Positions 56,820 through 64,000 of a stretch of DNA of 64,000 bases are shown one piece after another (the first letter of the stretch is position 1; each line of letters begins with the position of its first letter). A program made the position numbers and the translations under genes. Below the pieces are notes generated by a model. That model was not told the origin of the DNA. It was given only the letters and a program-made list of their open reading frames with translations, and searched no databases. Origin of the DNA: Ornithodoros turicata (Eukaryota; Arthropoda; Arachnida; Ixodida; Argasidae); contig NC_088209.1 in NCBI RefSeq assembly GCF_037126465.1, forward strand, positions 24,867,146-24,931,145, read 5' to 3'.

Positions 56820-57700
56820 TGTCAAAAAGAACCCGTTACAAGTTAAGTTACCGTGTGCAAAATGTAACTAAGTTAATAACGAAGTTCTTCAACCTGAAAT
56901 GTAACTCGCAGTTACTGAGTTACTTAAAAAAAAGAACGAGTTACTTCCGAGTTACTTCGGACACAAAATAGCATTACACAGGCGCAGCGCGCACTTGAGT
57001 TAGACCTTGAGTTGCCTGCGGAGGAGTGCAACACGCTTAGATCGTTTTCGTTTATGTCCAGCAATGGACTTCCCCCATTTGTAAACAAATGACATCATAG
57101 TGTTCGACAGCGCCACAAATTTGGTAGAATTGAACTACGCTCGAAGCTAGAGGTGAACAAGGTCGCACCCGAAAGCCACGGTTTTGAGGGCATTACGATA
57201 TGGTCTCTTAAAGGGACGCGACCCTCGGTCCTGCTTTTCTTTCAATGGGAGGCAGCGAACAAGTGCCCGTTCGTGGAACCCAGCCCTATCCTTCCGATTT
57301 GTTTCGGTTTCAGTCTGTCTACCAATGTTATGATGACGTTGCTCTGGTAGAGGTCTATCCGAACGATTTGCATGTTACTCCCTGCGAGCGCACAATGGCT
57401 TAATTTCAACGGCAGCGGTTCTTACTTCCTGAATAAAATACTGTCATTGATTGAATATTACGTTTTATGGCATAAAATGCCATGAAGGAACCGGAGAGAA
57501 AACAAGAAAATATGTGGACGTGAGTGAAAAGTAGTTAAAAGTAACTTGGAACTTAAGTTACTTTGGTAAAGTTACCTGTAAAAGGAACGAGTTCCTCTGA
57601 AAGTTACCACGGCGCAAAAGCACAGAGTTAAGTTACAAGTTACCAAAAAAAAAGGAACTTAGTTACAGTAACGAGTTACCTCGAACTCTGAAAAAAAGGA
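56820..57700. mobile_element. Palindrome-rich DNA element (GTAACTCGTTAC family), copy 2, interrupted
   Basis: Read on the minus strand it is collinear with 22280-22885: same ends, same GCCATGAAGGAA/TTATGGCATAAAATGCCAT core, same CGGCAGCGGTTCTTACTTCCT and CTGCGGAGGAGTGCA blocks. Collinearity is broken at 57062-57355, which is an insertion absent from copy 1. Confidence 0.78.
57062..57355. mobile_element. ~290-bp insertion inside copy 2
   Basis: In copy 1 the sequences flanking this segment (TTTATGT-ACGACAA and TTCGAACGCTTTGC) are adjacent; here about 290 bp separate them. Both ends contain a GGA-start followed by CATCATA at similar depth, hinting at weak TIRs. No ORF of note. Confidence 0.6.
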
Positions 57701-59800
57701 CGTCACTATTTATCTACTCAAATTCACGGGACCTCGATATCTGTCCAAGTCGTTTTAGCGAACGAAAGCCACATTATAGCAGCCGTTAGGCTTAGCAGGG
57801 CGGACACTATACGGAGCTGCATGTTGCATAGTTTATTAGGTTAGCCCAAGTTCGGAGTTTGCGTTTACTGTGTCCAGGTTAGTCTAATTTCGCAGTTGGC
57901 AGTTTCCCGCGCGACTGCGCATTTTATTGTTATTGCATAGTTTATTTTGCAGCGGGGATTTCGATCACTTTATTTTGAGGTGCACCCGAGGTGCGTCCTC
58001 TTCTATGTTAGTAACACGTATTAAAGACAACACTTGTAAAGTGTAAAAGAAAGAAGAGATATTTATTGCATAAATTTGACACCTCAGTTGTGAAGCCCTA
58101 TGGCGAACAGATACCATTCCACTGACCTTTACAACAACAAATAAATCGTGACCATGACCTGGGGTGATTCACCACTGGAGAGCAGTACACTACCTCATTA
58201 CACGCGAAACATTAGATGTGAGATATGAAAATGAAGTTAATGAATGTGAAGGTGACCTTCACATGTTTCAACAAGACTATGCTCTTTCCGTGTGTCCCTC
58301 CATAACCGCGGTGCCCGTGACTCTTCGTGAACGAGGCTTCACGGGCTCCCCTCCACGGGCTGCATAAACCGGCGTACAGTCTGGGAGAGAACTGCGCTCT
58401 TCATGACAGCCACTTTCAGTGGCGCTTCCGCGGAATGACTGATCGGTAGTTTATGAAAGAGAGCGTGCCTAAACTGCACCCTCAGGGCCCTCCGAAACAA
58501 TAAAGACAAAGAGGGGCAGACTCGGGAACAAAGGCGGCCAGTCACTTGGTGCTGTTATCACAAATATTCTTCTGTGTTGATGAGCGGCAGGGCAGAAAGC
58601 CGCGGTCGGAGCGTCGTATCGAACACCTCCACGCCTTTCGAGTACGAGGGCCTGTTTCTTGGCAGTATAGAATGTGTTGCTAGAAGCCTTCTGGAATGCC
58701 ATACGCGCTTACTCTCTGAAAAAGAAGAGAAAGAAAGAAACGCTTATGGGTCTTCGTGGTAAGCAGATTTGTGTTTGTTAAAGGAAAATTAATTAAACTC
58801 AAGAACGGAGACCGGACACCAAGTCATTTTTTGCAATTTATTTGTTGTTGTTTCGTTGCTGTTATTGTTGTTTGTTGTTTGATAGAATGAGAAACAAATA
58901 TTAATTGTAATGGGATCAAATGTATTTACCGTATGCATTGCAAAGTGATGCGAGACAAAGCTTATAGCTGCTTACACATGCATTGGGGTAGGGTATCACA
59001 ATTTCTGCGGTGAAACACCTCATCCCATCGTCATACATGTAGTAGTTGCTGCTGCTGTAGTTGCACTTACGATGTTATAGGAGTGAAATTCACGTCCATC
59101 GACATCGCTCTTCATTACCGTTATGAATACCGAAATGAATGTCGATGCTCTAAATTATCGATTTGTGTGTCGATTTAATACCGTGTAAATTTATCATAAT
59201 TCACACATCAATTTTATAACCACAAGTGTGCAACGCAGACAAGATTTAGAAAAAGAAAGAACGAAAGTAGCTGCTGAAACGAGGGTATCGACGCCACAAG
59301 GGGGGAGGGGGATATCTTTTACAAAAAGATAGGGGGGAAAGGTTAGCCACCGCTACGGCGGCTTGCTATTACCAGAAAAGAAAGGACAGAGAGAAAACAA
59401 ACAAACAGAGAAAACAAACACGAAACTGGTCACAATTCACCCAGAAGGCCACGGATCCGCAGAAACTGAACAAGTGCCTTTGTCGTCACAAAGTGACAAC
59501 GCAGAACATGCTGATTTCCTCCAATGATAGTTAGTTATTCAGTTAATAAATTCCTCCAATGATATAATTAGGGACTTCTTAGCGAAAATGGGAGAAATTA
59601 GGGAGCTGTTCCCATAAAATGAGAATTGGTGAGAGAAAACAAGTTTTAATATGATATTTAGCAGAGACTAGCAACTTCCCCCAGTCATACCACTTAATTC
59701 TCATCTGACATTTTCCACTCACTCGTTTTGAAACTGTTGAACTACATTTTGCACCTTAACCCGTTCACTGTATGTGCACCTGTTTGTATTCACCGTGTGT
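57701..59800. other. No recognised gene
   Basis: A TTG-rich run lies near 58843-58880. A small inverted pair CATCGACAT / ATGTCGATG flanks 59098-59149. Short frames only. Confidence 0.5.
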
Positions 59801-59804
59801 AGGC

Positions 59805-59890
59805 GTCCTGTTGGGGTAGCCAGTTCGACTCCGTCGCGGTACCCACTTGTTCCTTTACCTCATCACCATCACCACCACGAGCAACATATG
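59805..59890 (+). mobile_element. LINE 3' end fragment
   Basis: GTTGGGGTAGCCAGTTCGAC and TCCGTCGCGGT match the complement of the 3' UTR at 28495-28535 and 17281-17320. A TCATCACCATCACCACCA tail follows. Confidence 0.55.
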
Positions 59891-61617
59891 AGATTTCCAG
59901 CGAAAAACACTCCTTTCGCGATATCGTTCTCGTGTGGCGTAACATTTTCGGGATCTGGGGCCTCCACATGAAAAAACTGTGGACGACTTTCTAACTTAAA
60001 AGCGTCGATAGGGGAAGCTCATCCGAGAAATCACCTTAGTTACAAAAACAAAACAAAAAGTCTTTTTGCTATGTGTTGCTTATACACACTGAATACGCCT
60101 ACAGGAACGCGAGCTTACACTAGTTCCGGAGCTTACGTCTCGTTTGGCCACTAACACGAAACAAAGCAGATCGAAACGAAAGCCACACTGCAAGTCTGCA
60201 TGAAACGGTGCCTAGCACGCAGCCGAGAACAACACCCAAAAAAAAAAAAAAAAAATCAAGCACGGATACGTGGATATGAAATGAACTGGACTCTTCGTGG
60301 TGACAGCAGAATTCGTTTACGTAAGGACGAACAGTGATGTATCCGCATCGGTCCCCCGGCGAACAACACCACTAATACTATAGATGATCGGTTCACGTGG
60401 TATAAGGCAGTCGTTCTGGACGCCGTGGGGGACTCCACTAACGGCCCCTAAAGTCCCGGAATCTCGTTTCATGCGGACACACCTCCTACCGGCGTGAGTT
60501 AATCTTCGGCAAACATGGCTTTCTATATGCCATTAACCTTATCTGCGGTGAGCTCCTTAGCGAAAGCAGGCTGCTACACTTACAGGAGTGCATAAATGCC
60601 CCCATCTTAGCTGTGGCCCTTCTCCCCCCGCTACAGGAGCACGCCCCGCCGTCCTCATGATGCCCCACGACCAGGAAGCCAAACAGATTTTCCGCTGTTT
60701 GACCTTGCAGGACCGTGTGTACGTTCTTCGTAAAAGCGGGAATGTTTGATGAAGATGACCCCTTGTTTTTGTTTTGCGTGTGTGTACAAGTCATCGGGCT
60801 GTAAAGTGGAATTACGTGTTCTGTGATGGTGTTTGTTTTGTTGCACTCGCGGTTGTAGCGTTCGAGACTACATGTAGTGAAATTGAGAGGTTTGCCGCCT
60901 TAGTTCTACCTTCCTTCTGTTCTTTTTCTTCTTTTTTTTTTTTTTTGCTTAGCAAATATGTATCATGCGAACGAGATATCGATCACGTATTGTTCCACCT
61001 AGGTGGTGCGTGATATTATATGATATTACCGTTCGTTCGCGTTTCTATGTGTGCATTAAGACATGCATGTGTGATGCTCAATACTTGTCTTGACAAGCCT
61101 GATACTACTCTAGAAAAAAGGAGTACACAGGGGTTGCCGAGGTTGCCATTACTATCCATTTTAGTAGGTAGACCCAGGGGTTAATTACTCCCCTGCAAAT
61201 AGTCCCTTTAAAGGGAGGCAAACTACAAGCAAATATGCAAACTTTTTTGCATGTAGTCCTGCACGGACACGCATGTGCAATGTATCCAGTCCCCGACAGG
61301 ACGAAAATTACCCCTTTTTTTTTCTTAGAGTGCCCTATTAGAAGAGTGAGAGAGGAACCTCCACTGTCGAAAACGGGTCAGAGTTTTCCTGCATTCGGAA
61401 GCCGTTGTCACGTACATATACACTCAAAATCTGCATTCGAAATTAATTTTACCCTTTCGGACCCTGAGTTCCCGTCATTCAGTGTGTCCGAAGGTTACGG
61501 TATCGAACCCAGTCGGGGCCGGACCGAACCCACTGCATAGAAACGTCTTCCGCGAAGGACATTCAGCAATTTGCACCGTGTGCCTATAGATTCGAGCGCA
61601 AGTTAAAGAATCATCAG
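59891..61617. other. No recognised gene
   Basis: A minus frame at 60486-60794 (102 codons) contains TKNVHTVLQGQTAENLFGF and GACSCSGGRRATAKMG, and is not recognised. A17 lies near 60239-60256. Confidence 0.4.
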
Positions 61618-62010
61618 GCCGTGTTCACACGTAGCAACTGATGGTGTCTTTTCTTTAGCTGATGTTTATCAAATCTTAGTCAGTTTATTACGACAAAAGA
61701 ACATCATTATCTTCAAAAAATGCCTATTGATATGTTTGTGTGGCGTTAGTAAAAAAAAAAAAAAAGTTATTTCTCAGCTGCACCTGCAGGATCTGCCTGA
61801 ACCCATAACCCACGAACGACATCACATCACGCCATCAGTAGTCACGTGGCAATGCTCCCCTCGCTGATTGGCCGGTGCACGAGCAACTTCTCGCTTGTGG
61901 AGCGATTCCGAACAATTCGACTTGCTAGAGGTTGCCAGTGTCGGCCGACAGCCAGCAACGCTAAAATTCCTCATAGTTGCTTGAAAAAGTTGCCCCGTGT
62001 GAGCGCTGCC
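61618..62010. mobile_element. MITE candidate, ~393 bp
   Basis: The left GCCGTGTTCACACGTAGCAACT (split as GCCGTGTTCACACG and GTAGCAACT) is inverted at the right as AGTTGCCCCGTGTGAGCGCTGC, with about six differences over 22 positions. The interior has an A15 run and no ORF. No target duplication found. Confidence 0.5.
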
Positions 62011-62176
62011 TCGCTGGTTATGATCATGATTGTCTCGCCAGCTATCCCCTACAAGAAATATTTTTACATTGAATTGAACATACAATTGTTGTTGTTATTT
62101 TTATTATTATTATTATTTATGTTTTGGTAATGGACTGCCATAGCGGTAGTGTGAATGATCCATCATATCATCATTC

Positions 62177-62178
<2 letters not shown>

Positions 62179-62219
<41 letters not shown>
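62179..62219. repeat. (TG)20 microsatellite
   Basis: Twenty uninterrupted TG units, the longest simple repeat in the window and so a likely polymorphic site. Confidence 0.97.
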
Positions 62220-62220
<1 letters not shown>

Positions 62221-63680
62221 ACACCCAGTGCCGGCTGTTCCGCTATTCATTCCGCACGGTCAGACATGCAGAGCAGCCAAATCATCTGTTGAAACCATTT
62301 AACATTCAAAAGAGGTCTCGTTGAGCTGGATCCTTGCCATGTTTTCGTTCCAAAGGTTTGAATCACTCGCCCGTTTGGGTCGCAACGATAAATTACCAGG
62401 AACAAGTGTAGTGCTGTTCCTTCACATTTATAGAGGGTCACTGGCCACACGGGCTGCTGCTGATGTACCTGCGTCACACTAGCTACGTCTTTGATTTGCG
62501 GCGTTTTTTTACGACCGGCTACCGCACACGAAGTTTGTAGCGTCCTGTAAGTGTTAATGGCCGCTATAGAAATTTACACTTTACGGTTCACTAATTGACT
62601 TTTAGATGCAGGCGATACGATCTACACAGCTTTTGAGTTACCCGATCCCCTGTACAGTGTGCGTAATCCGGGCTCTTCTGGAAATGCCCTCGGTGATGAC
62701 CAGCGGAAAGGCCACGGAGAGGACACACACACACGGCTCCTGCGCTACGCAAGCCCTGCTCCCGCATGCTTCGTGTCACGTCTTCCTTGTCCTAAACGCT
62801 ACCCAAATAGCGTGCGCAATGTGTTACGCGGCTGGCTACGTTACTCCTCGAGGATCAGTTTGCGTCTTCTCACTACAATTGCTTGTAGAACTCCGCTAGA
62901 GGACGCACGTGTCGTTGCTAGGAGAGAGACGACAGAGCTCCCGCGATGACGTCACCGACACTTGGAGAAACCGAAACTATGGAGTTTCGCGGCTTTTTTT
63001 TCGAAAATTTGCGGAAAGGGGTAATGTTCGCTGACGGCATTTATATCTTGACAGTTTTTATTTGATTAATTTAATTTTTGCCTCTGAGCGAGGTTTACTT
63101 ACAGTACGAAATAAAATAACGTTTGTTTAGTTAGTAAAAACCTGCAAAGTTTGTGTGTTGATGCCATGACGTGGAGTATGTTTGGACAGCATAGCACGCC
63201 ATCTAGTACCGAAACCCGTCTCCCCTGAGCGTGCTGGGGTAGCATGCGAAACGTAGAGGCCTCATTTTTCTGCTTTTTGAAACCGAACCGAACCGCGCAC
63301 GCTGCCATGCATTAACTGGTATAGTACAGACGCTTTTTCTTTCTAGTATTGGGACAAACTGGGCTCCGTTCTATATGCTAAAATGAGCTCACACAGTCGC
63401 TTCCCGTATAAAAACAAATATAGGCTGCCCCTCCCCCAACTTAAAAATTGTGTACACAAAATAAGAATAAAACAGACATGTTTTTAAACTCCTACGCTGA
63501 TAATAATAGATTCGGTGGAAAGTCGGAGAATACGGGCAACCACGCAAAAATGCAAGAGCGGCAAGCACATTGAACAAGCGCAAGAAGTAAATGAAGATGG
63601 CGGCGTCCGTGCCCATTGTTGCTAGACTCGGAGATTTTCTATCAATTACCGCGACAGCTGAGCAAGGGTCGACTCCTCCC
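62220..63680. other. No recognised gene
   Basis: Two overlapping plus frames (62606-62949) of 96-97 codons are unassigned. The segment is otherwise noncoding. Confidence 0.5.
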
Positions 63681-63689
63681 TGTAGTCTT

Positions 63690-64000
63690 GGGAGGTAAAG
63701 AAGTTACGAGTCATCACTTACTGAGAAATTAATCAGTAACTGTGATTAATAACTTTCAGAGAACGTTCTTCTTAGAGAGCAACTTTCATGGTGAATACCA
63801 GTCTGTGTCAGGTAGTGAACGAGGATGCGAATAGGTTCTTAAATGATAAGGACAAACACGAAATTCAAAAGTAACTAACTAGTAGCCGTCTAGTTACGGT
63901 GACTTTAGAATTCCATAGCTGTTTATCTTCATAATTCCAGAAACTATTGAGGAAGAGCTGTTGATAACAGTTACTCACTTGTTTGTTTGTAAGGATAAAA
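63690..64000. mobile_element. Palindrome-rich GTAAC/GATTA-word element, cut by window end
   Basis: GAAGTTACGAGTCATCACTT, ATTAATCAGTAACTGTGATT, AAAAGTAACTAACTAG and GATAACAGTTACTCAC recur. The layout resembles the left end of the elements at 22.3 and 31.9 kb. The right end lies outside the window. Confidence 0.45.

Noticed and set aside
1..64000. Endogenous viral elements (nucleoprotein or polymerase relics)
   Set aside because: I looked for such relics because tick genomes often carry them, but no frame showed a convincing viral motif.
1..64000. Bacterial or symbiont DNA
   Set aside because: No operon-like gene packing, ribosome-binding sites or bacterial housekeeping genes; repeats are of animal type throughout.

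Overview
This is eukaryotic, repeat-rich DNA. It holds no bacterial-style operons, rRNA or intact tRNA genes, and no multi-exon host gene I can recognise. The best guess for the source is an ixodid tick (Acari). The grounds are several tRNA-derived SINE copies of the type described in ticks as Ruka, a second tRNA-SINE with a CACGTTAAAGAACC body motif, decayed I/R1-like and CR1/L2-like LINEs, and many short TIR elements. The assignment rests on remembered family features; no database was searched.

Layout. 0.4-7.9 kb: SINE copies, a LINE 3' UTR (minus strand), a TC-class unknown stretch and a LINE RNase H/C-terminus (plus strand). 8.2-11.5 kb: a complete 3.28-kb LTR retrotransposon on the minus strand, with two 615-bp LTRs that read as identical, a polypurine tract and a 410-aa Gag-like ORF but no pol. 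This is the youngest and best-preserved object in the window. 11.7-14.6 kb: a DNA-transposon end (TACAGGGTGTCCC type), a decayed I-like LINE and a CR1/L2-like LINE fragment. 17-18.5 kb: SINEs, LINE 3' ends and three adjacent fold-back structures. 22.3-22.9 kb and 56.8-57.7 kb: inverted copies of an element built from GTAACTCGTTAC-like words. 24.0-26.5 kb: a LINE on the minus strand is split by a DNA element with long TIRs, which itself carries a hAT-like MITE built on GTATTTAAATAC and a SINE. 28.5-31.2 kb: two LINE 3' ends. 32-37 kb: several MITEs and two weak candidate host-coding stretches (a signal-peptide ORF at 33.1 kb and a codon-biased ORF at 33.7-34.0 kb, minus). 38.6-44.4 kb: SINEs, a broken Tc1/mariner transposase, LINE ends and MITEs. 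50.7-56.2 kb: a LINE with RNase H, a scattered composite repeat and a perfect-centre 64-bp palindrome. 57.7-64 kb: mostly unrecognised sequence with one MITE candidate, a (TG)20 run and a GTAAC-type element cut by the window end.

The features are independent mobile elements layered by time and do not work together as a pathway. No new defence or metabolic system is evident. The most interesting items are the gag-only LTR element with indistinguishable LTRs, the nested 24.0-26.5 kb stack, and the several unrelated families that each iterate a private palindromic word along their length.
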